34,149 nucleotides of DNA. It comes from Flavobacteriaceae bacterium CG2_30_34_30. GTDB taxonomy: Bacteria; Bacteroidota; Bacteroidia; Flavobacteriales; Flavobacteriaceae. The position numbers and the translations under genes were made by a program. The notes below the pieces were generated by a model that saw nothing but the letters and a program-made list of their open reading frames with translations, did not search any database and was not told the origin of the DNA. Shown here in pieces: positions 1 to 7,778 of this stretch (the first letter of the stretch is position 1; each line of letters opens with the position of its first letter). The stretch is taken from contig MNYN01000027.1 in assembly GCA_001873105.1 (NCBI GenBank), positions 1 to 34,149 of the forward strand, given 5' to 3'.

Positions 1-110
1 AAGCCGTTGTGTTTTAACCCAAAAGGATAGTAATGATTCTCTTCCAGTATGGTAAGCCCTTGGGTTTCGGTTTTGGTGTAGCGTAAGCGTATGTTGCCGA
101 GGAAACGCAT
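1..110 (-). pseudogene. RHS-repeat core fragment (partial, runs off the window)
   Basis: The reverse strand reads LGNIRLRYT, then about ten residues, then ILEENHYYPFGLKHNG up to the window edge. This is the start of the RHS-repeat-associated core (usual form D-x-LGNxRLxY ... xxENxYYPFGLxxxG) of large secreted Rhs/YD-repeat proteins, common in Bacteroidota. The frame is closed directly upstream by a TAA adjoining the ATG at 108-110, so the thousands of residues that normally precede this motif are absent. I read it as a displaced 3' cassette or decayed remnant; what follows to the left cannot be seen. Confidence 0.7.
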
Positions 111-283
111 TTATTTATTTTTGATAGTTGGTTAAAGGTATGCATTTTATTGGTTTTAAATATTCATAATAAAGTATCAAAAAGCAATGGTATAGTTTTT
201 TTAGGACAGGTCAAATAGCATAACGGCTTTCACTTCTTAAACAAAGTTTTTCTAATCTTCCTTATTACAAAACTTTAACGCAT

Positions 284-320
284 AAAAAAATCCCGTTCTA
301 ACCTCACAAAGAACGGGATT
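284..320 (-). terminator. Rho-independent terminator
   Basis: Arms AATCCCGTTCT (289-299) and AGAACGGGATT (310-320) are perfectly complementary over 11 bp around a 10-nt loop. The adjoining A-run at 284-290 gives a U-run in leftward transcripts. It would end a short transcript covering the small ORF at 369-479. Confidence 0.75.
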
Positions 321-368
321 GACCTTTAGATCTGAAAATGTCAACAGATCTGGGGTTTTACTTTTTAG

Positions 369-479
369 CTACATCAATAAAAAAACTTTTTTGGCAACAT
401 AAAGTACACTATTAACTAAAATTAAAGTAGGTTTAACTTTTTTGTACATTTTTCCGAAAACATGATTCTCTTTTCTCAT
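369..479 (-). CDS. Possible small ORF, 36 codons
   Basis: ATG at 477-479, TAG at 369-371. The product starts MRKENHVFGKMYKKVKPTL and ends with a hydrophobic and basic stretch (LVNSVLYVAKKVFLLM), so it would be a small basic, possibly membrane-associated peptide. I do not recognise it. Support is only positional: it precedes a hairpin (328-351) and a strong terminator (284-320), and follows the terminator of the sco operon. No convincing TAnnTTTG promoter box was found upstream. It may equally be a non-coding RNA or chance. Confidence 0.25.
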   Translation of the reverse strand: MRKENHVFGKMYKKVKPTLILVNSVLYVAKKVFLLM

Positions 480-667
480 TTTCGTTATCCTATTAGTTTT
501 TCATTTTTGTAACGTACTCTAGCTTACATTAAGCTGGTTGATTTAGGGACTGCTAAAGTGTGAAGAATTTTACTATTATAACGATTAAAGGCGTATAAAT
601 TCGATGAAATGCATAAAAATTTAACATTCTTGTTCATTTACTCAGTATTTTCTTACAAAAAAGACAT

Positions 668-695
668 AAAAAAACCGCCACTCTAAGAGGGCGGT
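668..695 (-). terminator. Terminator of the ricT-gldH-PBP-sco operon
   Basis: ACCGCC (674-679) and GGCGGT (690-695) with CTC/GAG continuing the stem past one bulged A and a TAA loop. The A-run at 668-674 becomes a U-run on the leftward transcript. It starts about 25 nt after the scoB stop codon. Confidence 0.85.
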
Positions 696-719
696 ATGTA
701 AAAGGTAATGCTATATTTA

Positions 720-1376
720 TTAAAATACCATCTCAGGAATTTTGCCATTAATAATTAAATTTCCTTCTGTGGCATCTACAATTTCTTCAACACTAACTCC
801 CGGAGCTCTTTCTAAAAGTTGAAATCCATTTTTGGTAATTTCTAGAACAGCAAGATTAGTTACCACTTTTTTTACGCAACCAACGCCGGTAAGTGGCAAC
901 GTGCATTTTTTAAGAAGTTTGGATTCGCCTGCTTTATTGGTATGCATCATTGCTACAATAATGTTATCAGCTGAGGCAACTAAGTCCATAGCACCACCCA
1001 TACCTTTGACCATAACCCCGGGAATTTTCCAGTTGGCAATGTCGCCAAGTTCTGAAACTTCCATAGCGCCTAATATGGTTAGATCTACGTGCTGCCCTCT
1101 AATCATGGAAAAACTCATAGCGGAATCAAAAAAAGAAGCTCCGGGAAGGGTTGTAATGGTTTGCTTTCCAGCATTAATTAAATCGGGATCTTCCTCGCCT
1201 TCAAAAGGAAAAGGCCCCATACCCAACACACCGTTTTCGCTTTGAAATTCCACATTAATGTCTTCACGCACAAAGTTGGCTACCAAAGTGGGGATGCCAA
1301 TTCCTAGGTTGACGTAATATCCGTCTTTTACTTCTTTTGCGATGCGTTTTGCTATTTGCTCTTTAGATAATGCCAT
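720..1376 (-). CDS. scoB: 3-oxoacid CoA-transferase, subunit B
   Basis: Beta subunit of succinyl-CoA:3-ketoacid CoA-transferase, which moves CoA between succinyl-CoA and acetoacetate and so links ketone bodies to acetyl-CoA metabolism in the cytoplasm. 218 residues, the usual length. The N-terminal GIGIPT and the SENGVLGMGP motif are visible; Glu47 in the latter matches the glutamate that carries the CoA thioester in the family. GMGGAMDL follows in the middle of the protein. It lies last in the operon, 127 nt after scoA, and the gap is filled by 7-bp repeats (1397-1509) that end just before the ATG. A strong terminator follows. Confidence 0.93.
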   Translation of the reverse strand: MALSKEQIAKRIAKEVKDGYYVNLGIGIPTLVANFVREDINVEFQSENGVLGMGPFPFEGEEDPDLINAGKQTITTLPGASFFDSAMSFSMIRGQHVDLTILGAMEVSELGDIANWKIPGVMVKGMGGAMDLVASADNIIVAMMHTNKAGESKLLKKCTLPLTGVGCVKKVVTNLAVLEITKNGFQLLERAPGVSVEEIVDATEGNLIINGKIPEMVF

Positions 1377-1396
1377 AATTTTAAAGTTTAAGGTTT

Positions 1397-1509
1397 GAAG
1401 TTAGAAGTTAGAAGTTAGAAGTTAGAAGTTAGAAAGTGAAAAAAATACATCGTACTTCTACCTTTGTACTACTAACTTAATTTGGGTACTTTGTACTTCT
1501 AACTTAATT
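1397..1509. repeat. Heptamer-periodic repeats between scoA and scoB
   Basis: GAAGTTA occurs five times head to tail at 1397-1431 (plus a partial sixth). To its right, 1440-1509 contains degenerate copies in the opposite sense, including two near-identical 18-mers GTACTWCTAACTTAATTT (1466-1483 and 1492-1509). On the leftward mRNA the order is a GUUAGAAGUAC-type arm followed by a UUCUAAC-type arm, so the two can fold together, and the last arm ends about 15 nt before the scoB start codon. A sequence of the same design lies between atpA and atpG. Confidence 0.8.
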
Positions 1510-2205
1510 TCTTTTTCTCACTGTCAATTGCTCAATTCGTTTTTCATAATTTTCACCTTGAAAGATGCGTTGTACAAAAATTCCGGGAATATGTACTTGA
1601 TTGGGGTCTAATGCTCCTGCCGGAAGAAGTTCCTCTACCTCAACCACCGTAATTTTTGCTGCACCACACATATTGGGGTTAAAATTTCTGGCAGTTCCTT
1701 TAAAGATAAGGTTTCCGGCTTCGTCGCCTTTCCAAGCTTTGATAAATGCAAAATCTGCTTCAAAAGCTTTTTCCAGTACGTACCATTTTCCGTTGAATTC
1801 TCGAGTTTCTTTTCCTTCTGCTACTTCGGTACCATATCCAGCCGGCGTATAAAAAGCGGGAAAACCTCCTTGTGCTGCTTGGCATCGTTGTGCAAGGGTT
1901 CCTTGAGGAATGAGTTCTACATCCAGCTCACCACTAAGCATTTGTCTTTCAAACTCAGCATTTTCTCCTACATAAGAAGAAATCATTTTTTTTATTTGTT
2001 TCTTTTGTAGTAAAAGTCCCAAACCAAAATCATCTACGCCTGCATTATTAGAAATACAAGTTAAATGGTTTTTGTTTAATTTTACTATTTGTGCTATAGC
2101 GTTTTCCGGAATCCCACTTAAACCAAAGCCTCCAAACATAAGAGTCATTCCGTTTTTGATGCCTTGACACGCTTGCGTAACATTAGGTACTACTTTTCTA
2201 ATCAT
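1504..2205 (-). CDS. scoA: 3-oxoacid CoA-transferase, subunit A
   Basis: Alpha subunit partner of the neighbouring scoB. 233 residues, the family length. The glycine-rich [10 protein letters not shown] near residue 25 and the [12 protein letters not shown] stretch are the family hallmarks of the CoA-binding part. The start codon lies 5 nt after the PBP1A stop, so the two are surely co-transcribed, although they have no obvious shared role: one makes cell wall, the other feeds acetyl-CoA metabolism. Confidence 0.93.
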   Translation of the reverse strand: MIRKVVPNVTQACQGIKNGMTLMFGGFGLSGIPENAIAQIVKLNKNHLTCISNNAGVDDFGLGLLLQKKQIKKMISSYVGENAEFERQMLSGELDVELIPQGTLAQRCQAAQGGFPAFYTPAGYGTEVAEGKETREFNGKWYVLEKAFEADFAFIKAWKGDEAGNLIFKGTARNFNPNMCGAAKITVVEVEELLPAGALDPNQVHIPGIFVQRIFQGENYEKRIEQLTVRKRN

Positions 2206-2210
2206 ATTTT

Positions 2211-4508
2211 TTAAAAACTAAATTCGTCAATTAATTCCTCGTCATTTCTTTGTTTCCATTTGTTGCAATCGGTTTCTATGGAAAGATTTGCAGGACGTTT
2301 AAAAGCTTCTTTTGAAACGCCCAATTCTTCATTTTCATAACAGGATTTCATAAAGCCCCCCCAAATTGGCAATGCCATTGTAGCACCTTGTCCATATCGT
2401 ATTCCAGGAAAATGGGATGCTCTATCTTCTGCTCCTACCCATACTCCTGTAACTAAATTGGGTACCATTCCCATAAACCAACCATCACTTTGGTTTTGTG
2501 TGGTTCCCGTTTTTCCGGCTATAGGATTTGTAAGTGCATAAGGATATCCGGTCATAACCGATTTATAAAAAGGATCGTTAACCGCCCAAGTGGTTCTTAG
2601 TCTTCCGCCGGAGCCGCCTTGGGTAACTCCTTCCATCAAACTAGTGGTAACATAAGCTGCCTCTTTACTCAACACATCTCTGGTTTTAGGTACGTGTTGA
2701 AATAAAACAGTCCCGTTTTTATCTTCTATTCTATTTATAATTACGGGTTCTACATAAATTCCTTCATTAACAAAAACACTATACGCAGCAACCATTTCAT
2801 AAAGACTAACATCGGGAGTTCCTAAAGCTATGGAAGGTTGTGCGGGCATGTTGGTAACATCGATTCCTAATTTTTCTACCAAATCAATTACCGGTTGTGG
2901 CCCCGTTTTATCTACAAGGTTAGCTGAAATAACGTTTATGGATTGTGCTAATGCAGACTTTAATGTGACCATACCTCCATATTTATTGCTAGAATTTTTA
3001 GGTGTCCACGGTTTTAATAAACCATATTTTCCTTGTTCGATGGTATATGGCGTATTAGGCAAAGTATCGCAGGGCGACATATGTAGTTGGTCAATGGCAG
3101 TGGCATAAATAAATGGCTTAAAGGTAGAACCCACTTGCCGTTTACCGGTTTTAACCATATCATACTTAAAATGCTTATAATCTATCCCTCCAACCCAAAC
3201 TTTTACCTCTCCTGTTTGAGGGTTCATGGACATCATGGAAGATTGTAAAAAGGATTTGTAATAACGAATGGAATCAATAGGTTTCATTATGGTGTCTATA
3301 TCTCCTTTCCAGGAAAAAACGCGCATTTCTGTTTCCTTATAAAAGGATTCTTTAATTTCTTCGTCTGTTTTATCTTGATTTTTTAATATTCGCCATCTAT
3401 CGCTTCTGCGCATGGCAGAATTTAATATACTTTTTGTTTCTTCTTCTGAAATATCACGGAATGGTGCTGTTTTGTTTTTTACATTTTGTTTGTTAAATTC
3501 TTCTTGAAGATTTGCAATATGCTTGGTTAAGGCTTCTTCGGCATACTCTTGCATTTTTGAATCAATAGAAGTATATATTTTTAGACCATCTCTATAAATA
3601 TTGTATTTGCTGCCATCGGGTTTTGGATTTTTGTCAATCCATTTTTGGATTTCTGCTCTGGTAAATTCTCTGAAATAAGTGGCTAACCCTTCATCATGCC
3701 CTTCGGGATTGTAATTTAGTGCTAAGGGAAGTTGCTGTAAAGAGTCTCTCACTTCTTTGGACAAAAAATTATTTTTCTCCATTTGTCCTAACACCACGTT
3801 TCTGCGGTTTTTTACTAATGCTTCTCTTCGTAATGGATTGTAAAGTGACGAGTTTTTCAACATTCCTACTAACATTGCTCCCTCAACAGTAGTAAGATCT
3901 TTGGGCTCTTTACCAAAATAAATTCTTGATCCTGACCGAATGCCTACCGCTTGATTTAAAAAATCGTATTTGTTAAGATACATCGTTATAATTTCCTCTT
4001 TTGTGTATTGCCTTTCTAACCTCGTGGCAATAACCCATTCTTTAACTTTTTGCGTAATTCTGGACAAGGTATTTCTAGAACCTTCGCCGGTAAAAAGCTG
4101 CTTTGCTAACTGTTGGGTTATGGTACTGGCACCACCCTTTTTACCAAGAAATATAGCTGCTCTTAAGGTTCCTTTCGCATCAATTCCGGAATGGCTGTAA
4201 AAGCGCTCGTCTTCTGTAGAAATAAGTGCTTGAACCAAGTGTTCTGGTAAATCATCATATTTTATAGGGGTACGGTTTTCTCTGTAAAATTTTCCAAGGG
4301 TTTGCCCATCGGAAGAAACAATTTCTGTGGCAAGATTTGTTTCGGGATTTTCTAATTCTTCAAAGGTTGGCAAGGATCCGAAAACGCCCCAAGAGGCTAA
4401 TAAAAAAAGTAAAATTATGAAACCCATTACTCCTACAAATAGTTTCCAGAAGGTTCGTATATGCTTTCCAATGGGTGATGTAGATTTTTTAGTTTTCTTT
4501 GTTGCCAT
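2211..4508 (-). CDS. Penicillin-binding protein 1A, bifunctional transglycosylase/transpeptidase
   Basis: Class A PBP that polymerises glycan strands from lipid II and cross-links the peptides. A cytoplasmic basic tail and one membrane anchor (residues about 22-43) are followed by the GT51 domain with [10 protein letters not shown] (99-108, catalytic Glu99) and [14 protein letters not shown] (125-138). The transpeptidase domain has STFK (461-464, nucleophile Ser461), SIN (523-525) and KTGT (666-669), so both active sites look intact. 765 residues, normal for Bacteroidota. It sits 6 nt after gldH and 5 nt before scoA in one operon. No damage seen. Confidence 0.95.
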   Translation of the reverse strand: MATKKTKKSTSPIGKHIRTFWKLFVGVMGFIILLFLLASWGVFGSLPTFEELENPETNLATEIVSSDGQTLGKFYRENRTPIKYDDLPEHLVQALISTEDERFYSHSGIDAKGTLRAAIFLGKKGGASTITQQLAKQLFTGEGSRNTLSRITQKVKEWVIATRLERQYTKEEIITMYLNKYDFLNQAVGIRSGSRIYFGKEPKDLTTVEGAMLVGMLKNSSLYNPLRREALVKNRRNVVLGQMEKNNFLSKEVRDSLQQLPLALNYNPEGHDEGLATYFREFTRAEIQKWIDKNPKPDGSKYNIYRDGLKIYTSIDSKMQEYAEEALTKHIANLQEEFNKQNVKNKTAPFRDISEEETKSILNSAMRRSDRWRILKNQDKTDEEIKESFYKETEMRVFSWKGDIDTIMKPIDSIRYYKSFLQSSMMSMNPQTGEVKVWVGGIDYKHFKYDMVKTGKRQVGSTFKPFIYATAIDQLHMSPCDTLPNTPYTIEQGKYGLLKPWTPKNSSNKYGGMVTLKSALAQSINVISANLVDKTGPQPVIDLVEKLGIDVTNMPAQPSIALGTPDVSLYEMVAAYSVFVNEGIYVEPVIINRIEDKNGTVLFQHVPKTRDVLSKEAAYVTTSLMEGVTQGGSGGRLRTTWAVNDPFYKSVMTGYPYALTNPIAGKTGTTQNQSDGWFMGMVPNLVTGVWVGAEDRASHFPGIRYGQGATMALPIWGGFMKSCYENEELGVSKEAFKRPANLSIETDCNKWKQRNDEELIDEFSF

Positions 4509-4514
4509 GTCGTC

Positions 4515-4997
4515 TTATTGCTTATTACTTGCTTCTATGCTTATTCCCACATCGGTTATTCCCTCTAAATTAGTAACGCCTTCTACAGAATTCTTATTGC
4601 GCATTGCTTGTTCTACTTGCAAAGTATATACCCCTTTTTCAAAAAACCGGATATTTTCTTTGTACCACAATTTATTTTCTTTTATGGAACTGCCAATGCC
4701 CAACCAAGTACCATCGGGTTTTGCCATTTGATATTCTAAGGTATCGGTAATCACTTTTCCATTGGGAAAATTCATCTTCACAATTAAAAATAAATTGTTG
4801 AATTTGAACGCATTGGTGTTTCTGATGTTTAAAAACACATGATAATTTGTGGTTGTGTCGAGATTAGCCAAATTAAATTGTACGATTTCCTCTTTTGGCC
4901 AATATCTAGGAAGTGATTTATATTCGCTATATACTTCATTGGTGGTACAACCATAACACACATTCAAAATCAAGAAAAGCACTCCTATATTACGCAT
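4515..4997 (-). CDS. gldH: Gliding motility lipoprotein GldH
   Basis: 160-residue lipoprotein of the Bacteroidota gliding machinery, which in Flavobacterium is tied to the type IX secretion system. The start at 4995-4997 gives a standard lipoprotein signal: MRNIG, a hydrophobic stretch LFLILNV, then the lipobox CYGC. A longer frame to 5060 exists but would put 21 charged residues before the signal peptide, so I reject it. The ATG lies inside the last codons of ricT (8-nt overlap), indicating translational coupling. The conserved RYWPKEEIVQF and GTWLGIGSS stretches fit GldH. Confidence 0.88.
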   Translation of the reverse strand: MRNIGVLFLILNVCYGCTTNEVYSEYKSLPRYWPKEEIVQFNLANLDTTTNYHVFLNIRNTNAFKFNNLFLIVKMNFPNGKVITDTLEYQMAKPDGTWLGIGSSIKENKLWYKENIRFFEKGVYTLQVEQAMRNKNSVEGVTNLEGITDVGISIEASNKQ

Positions 4998-6135
4998 CTC
5001 TTTGTGGTTTTCTTTTTCTTTTATTTTTGGACCTCTTTTTTGTGCTTTTTGGCTTGTCAAACCGTGTTAAACTATCTTGACCCACCACATTGTTGTACAC
5101 CGTTTCTTCAGCGGCAACAACTTCTATAGCATAAGCCTCAAGACCTGCCACTTTTTTATTGTCTTTATTGATACCTATAATTTCATTTGCTTTTTGTGTA
5201 GATAATTGGTGCCAATTCATCCATTCGCCTTCGTAAGCATACCACAAAATTCCTTTAAAAATATCTATTTTTTGACATACTGCTGTTCCTTTTTCTGTGA
5301 ATAGCTTGGTTTCTGTATTAGGAAAATCTTTTAGCGCATCCATATACGTATCCAGTTCATAATTCAGGCAACATTTTAACTTCCCACACTGCCCTGCTAG
5401 CTTTTGAGGGTTTAGGGATAGTTGTTGGTATCTAGCGGCAGAGGTATTTACCGATCTAAAATCGGTGAGCCAAGTAGAACAACAAAGCTCACGCCCGCAA
5501 GAGCCAATTCCTCCAAGGCGAGAGGCTTCTTGCCGAAATCCTACTTGTTTCATTTCAATACGTGTAGAAAATTCTTGTGCAAACTCTCTTATTAATTCTC
5601 TAAAATCAACGCGCTCTTCTGCGGTGTAATAAAAAATAGCTTTGGAAGCGTCACCTTGAAATTCCACATCTGAAATTTTCATGCTTAAGCCTAATCGAAT
5701 AGCTATTTGTCTTGCTCTTACTTTTATGCTCTCTTCTCTATCTCTTGCTTTTTGCCAAATATCGATATCTCTTTGAGAGGCTTTTCGATACACTTTCAAA
5801 CTGGAATCGTCAATTTTTTCGCGTTTCTTTTTCATTTGTACCCGCACTAATTCTCCGGTGAGCGACACTATACCAATATCATGACCCGAAGCAGCTTCGG
5901 TGGCAATCACATCACCCACGCTTAGGGTTAAATTATCTGCATTTTTAAAAAATTCTTTTCGACCATTTTTAAATCGTACCTCTACATAATTAAAGGGTTC
6001 TTGATTATCAGGCAAAGACATATTAGCTAACCAATCAAAAACCGTTAGCTTATTGCAGCCATCGGTGCCACAAGTGCCATTGTTTTTACATCCTTTCGGT
6101 TGTCCGCCTTTACTACTACAGCTTGTACAGCCCAT
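4990..6135 (-). CDS. ricT: PSP1 domain protein, RicT/YaaT-like
   Basis: 381 residues. Cysteine-rich N-terminus (CTSC and several more Cys within 30 residues), then the PSP1 domain with the motifs GIGSCGRELCC and AGQCGKLKCCLNYE, and a C-terminal tail rich in Lys/Arg. In Bacillus the homologue RicT joins RicA and RicF in an Fe-S-containing complex acting on RNase Y-dependent mRNA processing; whether that role holds in Bacteroidota is not known from the sequence. First gene of the operon with gldH, PBP1A and sco, with a promoter at 6189-6218. The neighbourhood with gldH is typical for flavobacteria. Confidence 0.85.
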   Translation of the reverse strand: MGCTSCSSKGGQPKGCKNNGTCGTDGCNKLTVFDWLANMSLPDNQEPFNYVEVRFKNGRKEFFKNADNLTLSVGDVIATEAASGHDIGIVSLTGELVRVQMKKKREKIDDSSLKVYRKASQRDIDIWQKARDREESIKVRARQIAIRLGLSMKISDVEFQGDASKAIFYYTAEERVDFRELIREFAQEFSTRIEMKQVGFRQEASRLGGIGSCGRELCCSTWLTDFRSVNTSAARYQQLSLNPQKLAGQCGKLKCCLNYELDTYMDALKDFPNTETKLFTEKGTAVCQKIDIFKGILWYAYEGEWMNWHQLSTQKANEIIGINKDNKKVAGLEAYAIEVVAAEETVYNNVVGQDSLTRFDKPKSTKKRSKNKRKRKPQRDA

Positions 6136-6188
6136 ATTGGTTTCTCTTTTTTGTGGTATTTGTTCCTTTTTTAACTTTTCTTTTTTCT

Positions 6189-6218
6189 AAAATGTAAATA
6201 TATTACTTTTTTAACCAA
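6189..6218 (-). promoter_or_regulatory. Promoter of the ricT-gldH-PBP1A-sco operon
   Basis: On the reverse strand, TTG (6216-6218), 19 nt, then TACATTTT (6189-6196), one mismatch from the Bacteroidota -7 box TAnnTTTG. Transcription would start near 6183, leaving a leader of roughly 50 nt before the ricT ATG. Confidence 0.55.
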
Positions 6219-6300
6219 CCCTAGTTGATTTTCTTTCCAACTCTAAACTGCAAATAACTAAAAATGTCCTTCTAAATTGTTGATTCCTTTGATTAAAATC

Positions 6301-6534
6301 CTAACCCGTAAGTTTTACTGAAATTATTTTAACAGGACACGCCTTTTCTGCTGCTTCAACAACTTCTAAAATGTTTGTGTTGTTTGTTTTTAATGTAAAA
6401 AACCCTTTGTTATTGGTGGATTTTAATAAAACGCTCTTTCCATCTTTTGTGGACATTTGAAAATGTTTCGGCGCCATTTCTACACAGTAATTACACCCGA
6501 TACACTTCGCTCTTTGTAAGGTGACTATAACCAT
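6301..6534 (-). CDS. Small [4Fe-4S]-type ferredoxin
   Basis: 77 residues. Four cysteines: CIGCNYC (positions 11, 14, 17) and a distant ACPV, the spacing of single-cluster ferredoxins. Its ATG shares one base with the stop codon of trhP (TAATG), so translation is coupled. The position suggests it delivers electrons to TrhP or TrhO or another partner of tRNA hydroxylation; this is inference from context only. Confidence 0.8.
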   Translation of the reverse strand: MVIVTLQRAKCIGCNYCVEMAPKHFQMSTKDGKSVLLKSTNNKGFFTLKTNNTNILEVVEAAEKACPVKIISVKLTG

Positions 6535-7775
6535 TATACTTTAGTCATTTTATACAATTTATCCGACATTCTCACTCTAAAAGGTAATTTTAAGGTAATC
6601 TGATCGCCTTTTATTGCTTTTTCAAAAGGCATATCGTTTACAAACATTTCTTCAATGACAAGTTCTTGCACTCCTGTGCTTGGTCCTGTTATCAATATTT
6701 TGTCGCCTTTATTTATTTCAAAAGCTTCCACTTTAAACTCTGCTATTCCTGCTTCCGGAAAATAGTGTGTGCCTTTGCCAATATATATTTTCTTTTGGGT
6801 GGCTTCTGAACCATTGTGGTTGCTCCATTCCCCTAATTTTTGACCGAGATAGTATCCTGACCAAAAGCCACGGTTGTAAACCGAGTTTAGGCGTTCCATC
6901 CAATTTACTACTTTTTCTTTTGAATAGGTATGTAAATAATAGGCATCAATAGCTTCTCGATACGTTTTTATTACGGTAGCCACGTATTCAGGCGCTCTGC
7001 CGCGGCCTTCTATTTTTAAAACTTGAATGCCCGCATTTATAACTTGGTCAAGAATATCCAAAGTACAAAGGTCCTTGGGCGACATCATGTATTCATTTTC
7101 TAATGCTATTTCAAATCCGGTTTCTTGATCGATTACGGTATATTTTTTTCTACAATTTTGTTTACAAGCACCACGATTTGCTGAAGAATTAGTAGAATGT
7201 AAACTTAAATAACATTTGCCGGAAACAGCCATACACAAAGCACCGTGACCAAATATTTCTATTTCAACTAATTTGCCTGAGGGTCCTTTTATTTGTTCTT
7301 TCTTAATTTGACTAGTAATGTTTTTTACCTGCCGCAAACTCAATTCGCGTGAAAGCACCATCGTATCAGCAAAAAGGCTATAAAACTTAACGGTTTCTAT
7401 ATTGGTTACATTAAGTTGTGTGGAAATATGTACTTCCATTCCCATTTCTCTGGCAGAAGCTATTACTGCTTGGTCAGAGGCAATTACAGCCGTTACACCA
7501 ACTTCTTTTGCTTTGTTTAAAAGGGTTTTAACTAACGAAAGGTCGTGGTCATAAATAATGGTATTTAAAGTTAAATACGTTCGCATTTTCGCAGCATTAC
7601 ATCGTTTTACAATTTCCGATACATCTTCTAAAGTAAAATTTATAGAAGCACGTGCTCTCATATTGAGCTGTTCTACACCAAAATAAACCGAATCTGCCCC
7701 GTTCTGAATTGCTGCTTGAAGCGATTCAAAATTTCCAGCCGGTGCCATTAATTCTATTTTTTGTGTTGTTCCCAT
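6534..7775 (-). CDS. trhP: U32-family tRNA hydroxylation protein TrhP (YegQ-like)
   Basis: 413 residues of the U32 'peptidase' family. In E. coli the homologue TrhP (YegQ) makes 5-hydroxyuridine at position 34 of tRNAs, with prephenate and the Fe-S assembly system required. The N-terminal MAPAGNFESLQAAIQNGAD and the NMRARASINF stretch are typical, followed by a cysteine cluster (GHGALCMAVSGKCYLS, then NRGACKQNCRKKY) fitting metal or cluster binding. Residues about 330-413 form a C-terminal barrel-like domain that is strikingly similar to the end of the neighbouring TrhO. Three nt after trhO, one-nt overlap with the ferredoxin. Confidence 0.88.
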   Translation of the reverse strand: MGTTQKIELMAPAGNFESLQAAIQNGADSVYFGVEQLNMRARASINFTLEDVSEIVKRCNAAKMRTYLTLNTIIYDHDLSLVKTLLNKAKEVGVTAVIASDQAVIASAREMGMEVHISTQLNVTNIETVKFYSLFADTMVLSRELSLRQVKNITSQIKKEQIKGPSGKLVEIEIFGHGALCMAVSGKCYLSLHSTNSSANRGACKQNCRKKYTVIDQETGFEIALENEYMMSPKDLCTLDILDQVINAGIQVLKIEGRGRAPEYVATVIKTYREAIDAYYLHTYSKEKVVNWMERLNSVYNRGFWSGYYLGQKLGEWSNHNGSEATQKKIYIGKGTHYFPEAGIAEFKVEAFEINKGDKILITGPSTGVQELVIEEMFVNDMPFEKAIKGDQITLKLPFRVRMSDKLYKMTKV

Positions 7776-7778
7776 TAG

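Larger units (their letters stand above)
111..719. other. Intergenic region with two leftward terminators and one small ORF
   Basis: About 600 bp without a recognisable gene. It holds the terminator of the sco operon (668-695), a possible 36-codon ORF (369-479), a small inverted repeat AGATCTG/CAGATCT (328-334 and 345-351) and a second leftward terminator (284-320). I see nothing in 111-283. The presence of a second terminator 350 bp beyond the first suggests an independent short transcript between them. Confidence 0.5.
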
